A DNA stretch of 64,000 bases from Aeromonas lusitana. Its GTDB lineage: Bacteria; Pseudomonadota; Gammaproteobacteria; Enterobacterales; Aeromonadaceae. The stretch is taken from assembly GCF_002812985.1 (NCBI RefSeq), contig NZ_PGCP01000031.1:1-64000 (forward strand), given 5' to 3'. The notes under the pieces were generated by a model. That model was not told where the DNA came from. It was given only the letters and a program-made list of their open reading frames with translations, and did not search any database. This document shows, piece after piece, positions 18,741 to 28,877 of this stretch. Both the position numbers and the translations under genes were made by a program. Each line of letters begins with the position of its first letter. Position 1 is the first letter of the stretch.

Positions 18741-20270
18741 TCAGTGGCTGGTGGCGGCCTCCCCCTTGGGTTCCTTGCGTGCCTGCCACCACTGCCAGAG
18801 CGGCAACAGCAGCATCAGCAAGGTCACCAGAGTGAAGCCCAGCGTGATGGGCCGCTCCCACAGGAAGCTCAGGGAGCCGTCGTTGATGACCAGGGCGCGA
18901 CGCAGGTTGTCCTCCAGCATGCCGCCCAGAATGAAGCCGAGCAGCATGGGAGCCATGGGGAAGTCCAGCAGGCGCAGACCGATGGCGATCAGTGCTACCA
19001 GTGCCATCACATAGATGTCCATGGTGTTGAAGGAGACCAGATAGACCCCGATCAGCGAGAACAGCAGCACCATGGGAATGAGCACGGGGCGCGGCACCTG
19101 CAGGATCTTGGCAAGATAGGGGATGAGCGGCAGGTTGAGGATGAGCAGCACCACGTTGCCAAGATACATGGAGATGATCACCGACCAGAACACGTCCGGG
19201 TGCTCCATGAACAGGCGCGGGCCCGGCTGGATGCCATAGGCGATGAGGGCGCCCAGCATCAGAGCCGTGGTGCCAGAGCCCGGGATCCCCAGGGTCAGCA
19301 ACGGCACGAAGGCACCGCTGGAGGCGGCGTTGTTGGCCGCTTCCGGCGCGGCGACCCCGGTCATGCTGCCCTTGCCAAACTCATCCTTCTTCTCCTTGCG
19401 GGCAAAGTTGCGCTCGGCGCCATAGGCCATGAAGGAGGCGATGGTGGCACCGGCTCCCGGCAGCACCCCGATGAAGAAGCCCAGTACCGAGGAGCGGGCG
19501 ATGGGAGGAGCTATCTCCTTGACCTCCTCCTTGCTCAGCTTGAGAGAACCGAGTTTCTGGATCTGCTCCGCCTCTTCGGCGCGGGAATCCTTGCCCGGGC
19601 GCAGCACCGTCATCAGGATCTCCGCCAGGGCGAAGGTGGCCATGGCCAGCAGCAGGAAGGAGAAGCCATCGCGCAGGTCGGGCAGGCCGAAGGTGAAGCG
19701 GTCAACCCCGACGCTGCGGTCGATGCCGACGGTGGAGATCATGATGCCGAACAGCGCCATGATCAGCGCCTTGAGCACCTGTCCCTTGCCGGCAAACGCC
19801 GCCACCGCCGACAGCCCCAGCACCATGAGGGCGAAGTAGTCCGCCGACTGGAAGGAGAGGGAGACCTTGGCGAGCAGGGGCGCCGCCACCATCAGGAAGA
19901 TGGCAGACAGGGTGCCGCCGACGAAGGAGGCATAGGCGGCGATGGCCAGCGCCTTGCCTGCGTATCCCTTGCGCGCCATGGGGTAGCCGTCGATGGCGGT
20001 GATCATGCTGGCGGAGCAGCCAGGGGTGTTGATCAGGATGGAGGCGGTGGAGCCGCCAAACATGGAGCCGTAATAGACACCGGCCATCAGTATGATGCCG
20101 GATGCCGGATCCAGCCCGTAGGTGATGGGGATCATCAGGGCGATAGCGGTGACGGGCCCAAGACCCGGCAGCATGCCGATGAAGGTGCCGACGAAGCAGC
20201 CGACCACCACCATGAAGAGATTGATGGGCATCATGGCGGTGCCAAGCCCTTGCAAGATTCCGTCTAACAT
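18741..20270 (-). CDS. tctA: Tripartite tricarboxylate transporter, large permease subunit
   Basis: This 509-residue polytopic membrane protein belongs to the TctA family. Characteristic segments are FIGMLPGLGPVTAIALMIP near the N-terminus and VLPGAGATIASFMAYGAE in the second half, the repeated Pro/Gly-rich motifs of this family. It works with the small permease TctB and the periplasmic binding protein TctC to take up citrate or other tricarboxylates with sodium or protons. It is the last gene of tctCBA, 9 bases after tctB. The adjacent convergent CitAB-type system is the likely regulator. A same-length frame on the other strand is a coding shadow. Confidence 0.92.
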   Translation of the reverse strand: MLDGILQGLGTAMMPINLFMVVVGCFVGTFIGMLPGLGPVTAIALMIPITYGLDPASGIILMAGVYYGSMFGGSTASILINTPGCSASMITAIDGYPMARKGYAGKALAIAAYASFVGGTLSAIFLMVAAPLLAKVSLSFQSADYFALMVLGLSAVAAFAGKGQVLKALIMALFGIMISTVGIDRSVGVDRFTFGLPDLRDGFSFLLLAMATFALAEILMTVLRPGKDSRAEEAEQIQKLGSLKLSKEEVKEIAPPIARSSVLGFFIGVLPGAGATIASFMAYGAERNFARKEKKDEFGKGSMTGVAAPEAANNAASSGAFVPLLTLGIPGSGTTALMLGALIAYGIQPGPRLFMEHPDVFWSVIISMYLGNVVLLILNLPLIPYLAKILQVPRPVLIPMVLLFSLIGVYLVSFNTMDIYVMALVALIAIGLRLLDFPMAPMLLGFILGGMLEDNLRRALVINDGSLSFLWERPITLGFTLVTLLMLLLPLWQWWQARKEPKGEAATSH

Positions 20271-20279
20271 GGGTTCTCC

Positions 20280-20741
20280 TTATCCCAGCAACTGGGTGAA
20301 CAGCCGACCCGGCTCGAGGTACACGTTGAGCCCCTTGGTCAGCAGGGCCCAGAAGATGAGGGTGAAGGGCACGCTCACCTTGCAGGCAAAGGCGAGGCTG
20401 GGCTCTCCCATCAGCCGGATGCCGGCGATGAGGAACAGGGTGGTGGCGACGAGGAAGCCGAGCCAGGTCAGGGCCACGCCGTAGACCAGCATCAGGATCA
20501 GGAAGGCGAACACCAGTCGCCAGTTGCCCGACTCTTTTTGCAGCCGCTCGCCTCCCGGCGAGGCCATCAGGATCAGGGAGAGCAAAGCGCCGACGCCGGC
20601 CAGGGCATAGGGCAGGGTGCTGGCGGTAAAGGGTTCATATTCGTCCCCCGGGTAGCCCGGGATCTGGGTGGCGTGATAGCCGTAGGCGAGGGAGAGCAGC
20701 AAGAACAGCAGCCCCCCAAACCGTTCCTTGGTCAGGTGCAT
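20280..20741 (-). CDS. tctB: Tripartite tricarboxylate transporter, small permease subunit
   Basis: This 153-residue protein has four predicted membrane helices (LLFLLLSLAYGYHATQIPG, LPYALAGVGALLSLILM, LVFAFLILMLVYGVALTWLG and a C-terminal pair). This is the size and topology of the TctB/DUF1468 family. Like its relatives it is poorly conserved in sequence, so assignment rests on position between tctC and tctA. The C-terminal ..LNVYLEPGRLF fits the family. Confidence 0.88.
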   Translation of the reverse strand: MHLTKERFGGLLFLLLSLAYGYHATQIPGYPGDEYEPFTASTLPYALAGVGALLSLILMASPGGERLQKESGNWRLVFAFLILMLVYGVALTWLGFLVATTLFLIAGIRLMGEPSLAFACKVSVPFTLIFWALLTKGLNVYLEPGRLFTQLLG

Positions 20742-20780
20742 GATGACTCCAATGGGCGGGCCTGGCCCGCCACGGGTGGG

Positions 20781-21746
20781 TTACTTGATGAAGCCGAGCT
20801 CGCGCATCAGGCCGCCAATTTCTTGTTCCTGGCTATTGAGGAAGGCGGTGAACTCGGGGCCGGATTGATAGAGATTGGTCCAGTTGTTGCGAGCACGGAC
20901 CACTTCCCACTCCGGCTTGTCATACATCTGCTTGAGCAGGGCGGCAAACTCGGCGGATTTTTCCGGGCTGACGCTGGGGGAGGCGAAATAGCCGCGCCAG
21001 TTGGCAAACACAGTCGGGTTGCCCTGCTCGCTGAAAGTGGGAACGTCTTTGGCATCTGGCATGCGCTCGGAGGCCGTCATGCCGAGGATCCGCATCTGAC
21101 CGGATTTGACCGCTTCCATCGCCTCGCCAAAGCCGGTGGAGAGCACCTGGGTCTCGCCCGCGAGTACCGCCGCCATGGCGCTGCCGCCGGCGTCATAGGC
21201 CACGTAGCGCAGCTTGCTGGCATCGGCTCCCGCGTTCTTGAAGGTCATGGCTGCCACCAGATGGTCCAGGCTGCCGCGGGCTGAGCCCCCCGCTATCTTC
21301 ACCTTGGCGGGGTTCGCCTCATAGGCGGCCAGCAACTGGGCCCAGTTCTGGTAGGGGGAATCGAGCGGCACGGCCAGCGCCTGATAGTCGGCTATGATGG
21401 CGGCGACCGGGGTGAGATCCCGGAACGATTGCGGCAGCTCCTTGGAGAGGGATTTGACGATGATGGGAGTGGAGTTGACCATGAGCGTCTTGTCGGACTG
21501 GGCCGAGGTCTCGATCAGGTGAGCGATGGCCTTGGCGCCGCCCCCGGCGGAGATGTTCTGGAAAGACGCTGTGGTGATGAGGCCGGACTTGGTGAGCGCC
21601 TCGCCTGTGCCCCGGGCCGTGTTGTCCCAGCCGCCGCCGGCGCCACCGGGTATCAGGAAGTGAATTTCGTCTATCTTGGCTTGGACGCCGAGGCTGGCGC
21701 CCAGCAGGCAGCAGAGCAGGGTGCGCTTGAAGGTTCCTTGCAACAT
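20781..21746 (-). CDS. tctC: Tripartite tricarboxylate transporter, periplasmic binding protein (Bug family)
   Basis: This 321-residue exported solute-binding protein has a signal peptide with cleavage probably after the Ala-Lys region (LLCCLLGASLGVQAK). The Bug-fold motif IHFLIPGGAGGGWDNTARG follows, then INSTPIIVK-like and KIAGGSARGSLDHL segments that line the ligand pocket in TctC proteins. It delivers ligand to TctAB. It is the first gene of tctCBA, with AAGGAG six bases before the ATG. The 34 or so bases upstream are AT-rich and may hold the promoter, but I could not assign a regulator box. Confidence 0.9.
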   Translation of the reverse strand: MLQGTFKRTLLCCLLGASLGVQAKIDEIHFLIPGGAGGGWDNTARGTGEALTKSGLITTASFQNISAGGGAKAIAHLIETSAQSDKTLMVNSTPIIVKSLSKELPQSFRDLTPVAAIIADYQALAVPLDSPYQNWAQLLAAYEANPAKVKIAGGSARGSLDHLVAAMTFKNAGADASKLRYVAYDAGGSAMAAVLAGETQVLSTGFGEAMEAVKSGQMRILGMTASERMPDAKDVPTFSEQGNPTVFANWRGYFASPSVSPEKSAEFAALLKQMYDKPEWEVVRARNNWTNLYQSGPEFTAFLNSQEQEIGGLMRELGFIK

Positions 21747-21950
21747 GGTGTTCTCCTTGTGATTGTTGCGAGGAGGTTAATTAATCATTGCGACCAGGAA
21801 AATAATCTGACCGTAATGGCTATTAAGGTTGTTCTGCCCATTCTGTTCATTCTGGTCACGGCTGAGTCTGCGAGAACCAGACGCCCGTGACGATCTGTGA
21901 TGCCTAGGGAACGGAGGAAGAAGAAAGGGGCAGAAAAAGTGAAGGAAGAA

Positions 21951-21991
21951 CAAAGAGAGCGGGGCACATCGAAGAGTGCCCCGCTCTCTGC
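21951..21991 (-). terminator. Rho-independent terminator of mltF
   Basis: A long stem, GAGAGCGGGGCAC / GTGCCCCGCTCTC, is followed on the minus strand by TTTGTTCTT, about 30 bases after the mltF stop. The remaining bases up to tctC (21747-21950) show no gene. Confidence 0.75.
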
Positions 21992-22019
21992 TGACGATAA
22001 TGGCTGGAAAGCCGCCGTC

Positions 22020-23579
22020 TCAGGATTTCTCCTTGGTTGCCTTCGTCTCCTCGGCTGGCTTGTCCTGGGCCTTCTTGTTTGTCTCTTCCTGCTGCTTGAT
22101 GGCGTCTGTGACCTTTTGCTTGAGGGTCAACTGCTCCATCACCAGCTTGTAGGCGATGTAGTACTTGTAGATGTTGCCCACATAGGTGACGGTTTCCGGC
22201 CCTATTTTCTCCGCCGCCACGTACTCGACGTTATGGAACCAGACGTTGGGATCCATCCCGCGCTTCTGGGTCTCGGTGCGCAGCCTGGCCACTCTAGCTG
22301 GGCCGGCATTGTAGGAGGCAAATGAGAATAGCGCCTTGTCGAGAGGAGTCATGGGCTCGTCGGCATAGTAGTGATCTATCATCCAGCGCATGTATTTGAC
22401 GCCGCCGTGGATGTTGGGCTCGATCTGGCGGATGTCACCCACCTTCAACCCCTTGCCGGTGGCAGGCATGATCTGCATTATGCCGATGGCGCCGACGTGG
22501 CTGCGGGCCTTCTGGTTGAGGGCCGACTCCTGATAGCCCTGGGCCGCCACCAGCAGCCAGTCCACGTCGTATTTCTCGCCGTATTCACGAAACAGCTCGA
22601 CCACCTGCAGGAACTTCTTGCGCTCGGCGTCGGCGGCGGCACTCTTGACGAACTTGTTTTGCTTGAGATAGCGGGCCAGGATGGCCTCACCGGTCGCCTT
22701 GCCCCGCAGGGCCGCTATCTGCTCATTGAGCATGGCGAGCAACTGGGTGCTCTCCTTGCGCACCGCCCAGGCGATCACGCCCCCATCGCGAAACACTGGC
22801 TCTTCGTGGATCTGGATAGCGGGGAAGATCTTCTTCCAGAAACGGGCCTTGTGTTCATCCATGACGATGAAGGGCAAGAGACCGGCGTTGACCATCTCCA
22901 CCAGATCTTCATCCTCCAGTACCTCGGAGGCGGGTTTGATGTCGATGAGGGGCTCACCCGCCGCCTTGCGCGCCTCGTTATAGGCTACCAGGCTCTCGTA
23001 GTAGCTGGACGAGGGTCTGACATAGACGCTCTGGCCCCCGAGATCCGCGGCGCTCTCGACCTTGGGGGAGTGGGGGCCCGAGATGAGCAGTTCACGCACG
23101 TTCTCAATCAGGGGCGCGCTGAACTCGACTCCCTGCTGCTTGCGCTTGTCGGTGATGGTGAGGTTGGCGGCGGCGATGTCGCCTTTCCCCGCGAGCAGGG
23201 CGGGGATCAGGGCTTCGCGAGCGACCGGGATGAAGACGAAGTGCAGCTTGAGGTTGCGCTTGATGGCCTTGTCTTTGCGTAGTTGCTCGTTGAGGCGTTT
23301 TTCCACCTGCATGAAGGCGTCGTAGGTGACACCCCGTTGCACGCCCTTATAGATGAAGTAGCCGGTCTTGTTGTAGGTGGTGAGCACCCGGATGGCCCGC
23401 CGCTCCAGCATGGCATCGAGATCCCCCAGCATGGGTTTGGAGAGCTCATCGCTGGCGAACATCAGGGCGCTGCGTTCCTCTTCTTCCTTGTCGGTGCTTG
23501 TCTGTTTGTCTGCCTCGGCACTCCAGACCGGACTCAGTAAGCAGAACAGCCAGATCATGACAATCCATAAGCGTTTCAT
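22020..23579 (-). CDS. mltF: Membrane-bound lytic murein transglycosylase F
   Basis: This 519-residue cell-envelope enzyme has an N-terminal signal sequence (WIVMIWLFCLLSPVWSAEA) and an SBP_bac_3-like periplasmic-binding domain (about 60-300). The C-terminal SLT lysozyme-like domain has its catalytic Glu in YQESALNQKA and the GAIGIMQIMP motif. It cleaves peptidoglycan glycan strands with 1,6-anhydro ends. The domain order and length match E. coli MltF (about 518). The start at 23579 is preferred to a GTG nine bases upstream because that GTG lies inside the GAGGTG ribosome site. The very C-terminus is Lys/Glu-rich and low-complexity. Confidence 0.9.
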   Translation of the reverse strand: MKRLWIVMIWLFCLLSPVWSAEADKQTSTDKEEEERSALMFASDELSKPMLGDLDAMLERRAIRVLTTYNKTGYFIYKGVQRGVTYDAFMQVEKRLNEQLRKDKAIKRNLKLHFVFIPVAREALIPALLAGKGDIAAANLTITDKRKQQGVEFSAPLIENVRELLISGPHSPKVESAADLGGQSVYVRPSSSYYESLVAYNEARKAAGEPLIDIKPASEVLEDEDLVEMVNAGLLPFIVMDEHKARFWKKIFPAIQIHEEPVFRDGGVIAWAVRKESTQLLAMLNEQIAALRGKATGEAILARYLKQNKFVKSAAADAERKKFLQVVELFREYGEKYDVDWLLVAAQGYQESALNQKARSHVGAIGIMQIMPATGKGLKVGDIRQIEPNIHGGVKYMRWMIDHYYADEPMTPLDKALFSFASYNAGPARVARLRTETQKRGMDPNVWFHNVEYVAAEKIGPETVTYVGNIYKYYIAYKLVMEQLTLKQKVTDAIKQQEETNKKAQDKPAEETKATKEKS

Positions 23580-23714
23580 AACGTACACCTCACTCGTTTT
23601 ATAGAGTGTAAGCGGCGCCTCGGGGGCTATTTAGCTTATTGGGTTTGATAGGAAAAGGCCGATAGCACGATTTCCACTATTCAAAAATGGGCAGGAGAGA
23701 TGCTCTGCTCATAT

Positions 23715-23742
23715 GAAAAAAGGAGCCCGCAGGCTCCTCTTG
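23715..23742 (-). terminator. Rho-independent terminator of the YbjL-type gene
   Basis: On the minus strand, AGGAGCC / GGCTCCT forms a stem followed by TTTTTTC, 27 bases after the stop at 23769. Confidence 0.85.
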
Positions 23743-23768
23743 TAATCACGTGCATCAGCTTGGCTCGG

Positions 23769-25454
23769 CTAGAACCAGAAGCCGATGATAAAGGAGCCCG
23801 CCAGGGTCAGCATGACGTTGGCCACCGCATAGGTGCCCGCATAGCCGAGCGCCGGGATGGAGCTGTTGGCCGCCTCGTTGACCACGTCCATGGCCGGGGC
23901 GCAGGTTCGGGCGCCTGTGATGGCCCCGAGCAGCAGGGCCGGGTTCATTTTCAACACCCAAACCCCGAACAGGTAGCCCACCAGTACCGGCAGGGTAGTG
24001 ACCAGCATGCCGGAGAAGAGCACCACCATACCGACTTCGCTCAGGTGATCCAGGATGCCGCCACCTGCCTTCAACCCTGTGCTTACCATGAAGACGGCGA
24101 GGCCGAGATCCTTGGCAAGGCGCAGGGCACCAGGCGGCACATAACCGACTGTGGGGTGGTTGGCTCTGAGATACCCCATCAGGATCCCCGCCAGCAGCAG
24201 ACCGACGGCGTTGCCGAGACCGAACTCTATCTGGCCGAACACCAGGGAGACTGAGCCTATCAGCAGACCCAGCACGAAGAAGGTGGTGAAAGCCACCAGA
24301 TCCGTGGTCTGGCTGTGGATGCTGATGAAGCCGATCTTGTTGGCCAGCAGCTTGACCCTCTGCTTCTCGCCGCTGATCTGCAGCACGTCGCCCTTTTGCA
24401 GCATGATGTTGCGATCGAACGGCATCTCGATCTGGGAGCGCACCACCCGGTTGAGGAAGCAGCCCTTCTCGGTGAGGTTGAGCTCCACCAGATGGCGACC
24501 CACCACAGAGTCGTTCTTCACGACGATCTCTTCGGTGACGATCTGCAAGTCCAGCAGGTTGCGGTCGAACACTTCCTTGCCGTTGCGGTAGTTGACGTCG
24601 AGCTTCTCATGGCTCTCCGGATAGCCCACCAGGGCGATCTCGTCCCCTTCCTGAATCACCGCATCCCCATCCGGGCTCGCCAGAATACCGTTGCGACGAA
24701 TACGCTCGACGTAGCAGCCGGTGTGGGGATAGATACCGGTTTCCCGCAGGGTGCGCCCGCCAATCCAGGCAGCGAGCTCAGGGCCGACCCGGTAGGCGCG
24801 GATGATGGGCAGATAGGTCTTGCGGTTCTCGCTATCGGACAGCCCCCGCTCGCGGGCTATCTTCTGGGCCTCGGTGTTCAGATCCAGCCGGGCAAGGGCG
24901 GGCAGGTAGCGCACCACCAGCATCAGGCCGACCAGGCCGACCAGATAGGTCAGGGCATAGCCGATGCCCATGTTGTCGAGCACCGCCTGCATGTCGGTCT
25001 GATGAGGTAGATTGAGCAGGCCGCTGCGCAGGGCATCCTGCGCCCCCACCAATGCCGGGGTCGAGGTGAGGGAGCCCGCCAGGATCCCGGCCGCCATGCC
25101 GGGCCCCAGGTTGAAGAACTTGGCGAGCCCCACGGTAAGCAGCAGGGCGGTCAGCAGGATCACCAGGGTGAGGGTGATGTAGTGAATGCCGTCGCGCAGG
25201 AAGACGCTGAAGAAGTGCGGCCCCGCTTCGATTCCCACACAGAAGATGAACAGCATGAAGCCGACATTTTCGGTGGAGGTGGAGAACTGGAAGCCCATCT
25301 GGCCGAACAGCAGCGCGGTAAAGAGCACGCCTATGGTGTTGCCAATCTGGAAGTTGCCGAGGCGCACCTTGCCCAGCAGCAGGCCGAAGGCCAGTACCAC
25401 GAACAGCAGCAGGGAATCGCTTTGATGTAACAGAGTCACGAAATCTATGGTCAT
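23769..25454 (-). CDS. ybjL: YbjL-type putative transporter (aspartate:alanine exchanger family)
   Basis: This 561-residue membrane protein has two blocks of about five hydrophobic helices flanking two RCK-C (TrkA-C) domains (roughly residues 200-290 and 295-380; [23 protein letters not shown] and [11 protein letters not shown]). This is the layout of the YbjL/YidE branch of the AAE exchanger family. The AspT-like inner motif [15 protein letters not shown] is near the C-terminus. Length equals E. coli YbjL. The substrate is not established. It is a single-gene unit with its own terminator. No promoter was assigned upstream. Confidence 0.85.
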   Translation of the reverse strand: MTIDFVTLLHQSDSLLLFVVLAFGLLLGKVRLGNFQIGNTIGVLFTALLFGQMGFQFSTSTENVGFMLFIFCVGIEAGPHFFSVFLRDGIHYITLTLVILLTALLLTVGLAKFFNLGPGMAAGILAGSLTSTPALVGAQDALRSGLLNLPHQTDMQAVLDNMGIGYALTYLVGLVGLMLVVRYLPALARLDLNTEAQKIARERGLSDSENRKTYLPIIRAYRVGPELAAWIGGRTLRETGIYPHTGCYVERIRRNGILASPDGDAVIQEGDEIALVGYPESHEKLDVNYRNGKEVFDRNLLDLQIVTEEIVVKNDSVVGRHLVELNLTEKGCFLNRVVRSQIEMPFDRNIMLQKGDVLQISGEKQRVKLLANKIGFISIHSQTTDLVAFTTFFVLGLLIGSVSLVFGQIEFGLGNAVGLLLAGILMGYLRANHPTVGYVPPGALRLAKDLGLAVFMVSTGLKAGGGILDHLSEVGMVVLFSGMLVTTLPVLVGYLFGVWVLKMNPALLLGAITGARTCAPAMDVVNEAANSSIPALGYAGTYAVANVMLTLAGSFIIGFWF

Positions 25455-26229
25455 GCCCGGAAAAACCGAGGAAAAAAGTGGGGCCGATATTGTGCCGGAT
25501 CCCTTGGCAAGAGAGAAGCGCCAAAGTGGTCTGACAGACAGTTAACTGCGCTGCCTTCGGTTTGTGCGGGGGGATGAGAGGGGACCGACGGGACAATCGC
25601 TCTATTTCCCACTGCCAGTGCCGCTGTCAATTAGTGATTTCTGCTATCCGGTGACACGGGCGTGTCACTCCTGTGGACAATTTATTACCTACTGCTGCGG
25701 GCACCATTGGACGTGTTTTTCAGCATTTTCGACTAGGGATCAGAAGAGGGTATCAAGGGAGGCTTTCCCCACGTCGGGACAGGGTGACCCATGGCGCTTG
25801 GCATGGCGAAAAAAAGTGTCGAAAGGCCGGCCCTGGATGGTCGCATCCGACCCATTTAGGGGGGAGGGCAAAAACAGCAGAAAATGGGGGGCAGGACGTT
25901 TCTCCTTGTCAAAGCGGAGACAATCGCTGCCAACCTAGGCGGCCACTGGCTTTGGCTCACTTACCCACAGAATCTGTGGATAACCCTGTTTATGAAACTT
26001 GGCAATCAGGCTGTAGGCCGCGCCAATGCTGGGGTGCAAGCACTGTTCAAAAAATACCGCTAAAAAATTGTTTCTATAAAAATCATATAGTTATACGCAA
26101 CAGGACAAAACGCTGCTGGTCGGGGAGAGGGGATCAAAAGGGGATGTGGCCGCGAGGGACGGCTTGTGCATTAAAATTGGCAGAGGAAAGCACTAAAGTG
26201 GATAACTTGCACCGAGATGGTGAGGAAAT
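25455..26229. other. 775-base non-coding region with DnaA-box-like 9-mers
   Basis: I see no credible gene here; the short frames lack ribosome sites and family resemblance. It holds one perfect DnaA box (TTATCCACA, minus strand, 25975-25983) facing a one-mismatch box TTACCCACA at 25961-25969, plus near-boxes at 25672-25680 (TTGTCCACA, minus) and 26197-26205 (TTATCCACT, minus). A seven-base inverted repeat, GTGACAC-GGGC-GTGTCAC, is at 25651-25668. Function is unknown. Confidence 0.5.
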
Positions 26230-26305
26230 TGGCTCCCCCGACTGGACTTGAACCAGTGACATACGGATTAACAGTCCGCCGTTCTACCGACTGAACTACG
26301 GGGGA
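26230..26305 (-). tRNA. tRNA-Asn (anticodon GTT)
   Basis: A 76-base cloverleaf on the minus strand. It has a seven-base acceptor stem (TCCCCCG / CGGGGGA), D-arm GTTCAGTCGGTAGAAC, anticodon loop CTGTTAATC with GTT, T-arm GGTTCAAGTCC, discriminator G and encoded CCA. It matches the E. coli tRNA-Asn body closely. The gene ends just before the non-coding DnaA-box region, and no integrase gene is adjacent. Confidence 0.97.
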
Positions 26306-26324
26306 ACATCAGGCAAGGAGACGC

Positions 26325-26353
26325 ACTATACAGATCTCGCGTTTGAAGGTCAA
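26325..26353 (-). promoter_or_regulatory. Sigma70 promoter of tRNA-Asn
   Basis: On the minus strand, TTGACC, a 17-base spacer and TATAGT are followed by a GC-rich discriminator (GCGTCTCC). The -10 lies about 19 bases before the tRNA 5' end, and the GC-rich discriminator is typical of stringently controlled stable-RNA promoters. Confidence 0.7.
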
Positions 26354-26437
26354 TAGCCGCTTGGTAGCCAGAGTGGATACCCAGGTCTCCCAACTCGGGG
26401 TACACTTCACTCTTGCTGTTTTTTGCCGGGAGTCGTG

Positions 26438-28450
26438 ATGAATAAGCTTTTCAAGCTGGCCAGCCAGTTTCAACCTGCGGGGGATCAGCCAGAGGCGATC
26501 GCCCGCCTGCTCGATGGCATCGAGTCCGGGCTCGCCCATCAGACCCTGCTCGGGGTCACCGGCTCGGGCAAGACCTTTACCATGGCCAACGTGATCGCCA
26601 CCCTCAATCGGCCCACCATGATACTGGCGCCGAACAAGACGCTGGCGGCCCAGCTCTATGGGGAGATGAAGGAGTTCTTCCCCGAGAACTCGGTGGAGTA
26701 TTTCGTCTCCTACTACGACTACTACCAGCCGGAAGCCTATGTGCCGACCACGGACACCTTCATCGAGAAGGATGCCTCCATCAACGATCACATAGAGCAG
26801 ATGCGACTGTCGGCCACCAAGGCGCTGCTGGAGCGGCGGGACGTGGTGATCGTCGCCTCCGTATCGGCCATCTATGGTCTGGGGGATCCCCAGGCCTATC
26901 TCAGCATGATGCTGCACCTGAAAGTCGGGGACGTGATCAATCAGCGGGACATCTTGCGCCGCCTAGCCGAGCTGCAATACACCCGCAACGACATGGCCTT
27001 CCAGCGCGGCACCTTCCGGGTGCGGGGGGAGGTGATCGACATCTACCCCGCCGAATCGGACAAGCTGGCCCTGCGGGTGGAGCTGTTTGACGAGGAGGTG
27101 GAGCGCCTCTCCCAGTTCGATCCCCTGACCGGCGCCATCGAGCAGACTGTGGTGCGCTACACCATCTACCCCAAGACCCACTATGCCACTCCGCGTGAGA
27201 CTATCCTGGGTGCCATCGATCACATCAAGGAAGAGCTCAAGGGGCGCCGCGAGCAGCTACTCTCCCTCAACAAGCTGGTGGAGGAGCAGCGCATCAGTCA
27301 GCGAACCCAGTTCGATATCGAGATGATGCAGGAACTGGGCTACTGCTCCGGCATCGAGAACTACAGCCGCTACCTGTCCGGGCGCGCCCCCGGCGAGCCG
27401 CCACCCACCCTGTTTGACTACCTGCCGGGGGATGGCCTGCTCATCATCGATGAGTCCCACGTGACCGTGCCCCAGATAGGCGCCATGTTCAAGGGTGACC
27501 GCTCTCGTAAAGAAACCCTGGTGGAGTACGGCTTCCGGCTCCCCTCGGCACTGGACAACCGGCCGCTGAAGTTCGACGAATTTGAGGCCCTGATGCCGCA
27601 GACTGTGTTTGTCTCGGCGACCCCTGGCCCCTACGAGCTGGAAAAATCCGGCGGCGACGTGGTGCAACAGGTGGTGCGCCCGACCGGTCTGCTGGATCCA
27701 GAGATAGAGGTGCGCCCGGTGACCACCCAGGTGGACGATCTGCTCTCCGAGATCCGGCTGCGAGTCGCGGTGGAGGAGCGGGTGCTGGTGACGACCCTGA
27801 CCAAGCGGATGGCGGAAGACTTGACCGAATACCTGGCGGATCACGATGTGCGGGTGCGCTATTTGCACTCGGACATCGACACCGTCGAGCGGGTGGAGAT
27901 CATTCGCGACTTGCGGCTCGGTAAATTTGACGTGCTGGTGGGCATCAACCTGCTGCGAGAAGGGCTCGACATGCCGGAGGTGTCCCTGGTGGCCATCCTG
28001 GATGCGGATAAAGAGGGCTTCCTGCGCTCCACCCGCTCCCTCATACAGACCATCGGCCGGGCGGCCCGCAACCTCAACGGCAAGGTGATCCTCTACGGAG
28101 ACACCATCACCAACTCCATGAAGGTGGCCATCGAGGAAACGGAGCGACGCCGCGCCCTGCAGCATGCTCATAACCTGGAGCACGGCATCACGCCCAAGGG
28201 CCTCAACAAGTCGGTGGGGGATGTCATGGACATGGGGGGCAGCCGCACGGCTGGCAAACCTGGCAAAGGCAGTCGCAAGGCCGCCGAGCCGCAAGGGGAG
28301 TACCATGCCCGCTCCGCCAGCGAGATCGCCAAGGAGATCAAACGAATGGAAGAGCAGATGTTCCAGCACGCCCGGGATCTGGAGTTCGAGCAGGCGGCCG
28401 CCATGCGAGATCAGATCCAGCGGCTGCGCAGCGAGTTGATCGAGAGTTGA
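26438..28450 (+). CDS. uvrB: UvrABC excinuclease subunit B
   Basis: This 670-residue DNA-damage recognition helicase-like subunit of nucleotide excision repair has Walker [15 protein letters not shown] near residue 40. The beta-hairpin that probes DNA ([20 protein letters not shown]) lies near residue 90. DEXX-box DESH, helicase motifs V/VI ([19 protein letters not shown]) and the C-terminal UVR coiled coil ([18 protein letters not shown]) follow. The ATG at 26438 gives the expected MNKLF N-terminus and has GGGAG upstream. The longer frame uses a TTG. I found no complete LexA box upstream, only an ATACAG half site inside the tRNA promoter. The stop overlaps the next gene. Confidence 0.97.
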   Translation: MNKLFKLASQFQPAGDQPEAIARLLDGIESGLAHQTLLGVTGSGKTFTMANVIATLNRPTMILAPNKTLAAQLYGEMKEFFPENSVEYFVSYYDYYQPEAYVPTTDTFIEKDASINDHIEQMRLSATKALLERRDVVIVASVSAIYGLGDPQAYLSMMLHLKVGDVINQRDILRRLAELQYTRNDMAFQRGTFRVRGEVIDIYPAESDKLALRVELFDEEVERLSQFDPLTGAIEQTVVRYTIYPKTHYATPRETILGAIDHIKEELKGRREQLLSLNKLVEEQRISQRTQFDIEMMQELGYCSGIENYSRYLSGRAPGEPPPTLFDYLPGDGLLIIDESHVTVPQIGAMFKGDRSRKETLVEYGFRLPSALDNRPLKFDEFEALMPQTVFVSATPGPYELEKSGGDVVQQVVRPTGLLDPEIEVRPVTTQVDDLLSEIRLRVAVEERVLVTTLTKRMAEDLTEYLADHDVRVRYLHSDIDTVERVEIIRDLRLGKFDVLVGINLLREGLDMPEVSLVAILDADKEGFLRSTRSLIQTIGRAARNLNGKVILYGDTITNSMKVAIEETERRRALQHAHNLEHGITPKGLNKSVGDVMDMGGSRTAGKPGKGSRKAAEPQGEYHARSASEIAKEIKRMEEQMFQHARDLEFEQAAAMRDQIQRLRSELIES

Positions 28451-28722
28451 GCAACAACAAAAAGCCGAGCGGCAAACGCTGGCTCATCTGGCGGCGTCTG
28501 CGCCGCCTCTACTTCGGCTTTCGCCATCCCGCCACTCCCTGGTGGGCCAAGGGGCTGGTGATCCTCATCCTGCTCTATGGCATCAGCCCGCTGGATCTTA
28601 TCCCGGACGTGGTACCGCTGTTTGGCTGGCTCGATGACATCAGCCTGCTGCTGGTACTGATCTGGGGCTGGGAGTCCTGCCTGCCCGCCGAGGTTCGGCG
28701 CGGGCTGGATGCGCTGGAATAA
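28447..28722 (+). CDS. Small YkvA/DUF1232 membrane protein
   Basis: This 91-residue protein has a basic N-terminus and the DUF1232 signature [20 protein letters not shown], with two hydrophobic stretches. The TTG start overlaps the uvrB stop (TTGA), so it is probably translated by coupling. The family is widespread and without known function. The overlap with uvrB hints at co-expression, but not necessarily a role in repair. Confidence 0.8.
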   Translation: MSNNKKPSGKRWLIWRRLRRLYFGFRHPATPWWAKGLVILILLYGISPLDLIPDVVPLFGWLDDISLLLVLIWGWESCLPAEVRRGLDALE

Positions 28723-28877
28723 GAGAGCACTTTGTCATTAACTTGCCGCCGAGATAGGCCTTTCATCTATGGCCAGAGCCGAGAGCGGGTTTTCTTGAGA
28801 GGCGAGGAGGGCCGCGGATTGTGGCGCTCGAGGCATTGGCGTAGACTCCTCGCCGTTCACTTCATGGGTATGAAATA

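Noticed and set aside
18735..20267. 510-codon frame opposite tctA
   Set aside because: A mirror of tctA with low-complexity His/Gln/Gly composition; no ribosome site.
25564..26251. Open frames of 124 and 192 codons in the gene-free region
   Set aside because: No Shine-Dalgarno, no family look, and the second runs into the tRNA gene.
26230..26305. tRNA-Asn as an integration site of a mobile element
   Set aside because: No integrase gene and no repeat of the tRNA 3' end were found within the window.
26306..26437. LexA box for uvrB
   Set aside because: Only one half site (ATACAG) is present, and it lies inside the tRNA-Asn promoter; no CTGT-N8-ACAG occurs before uvrB.
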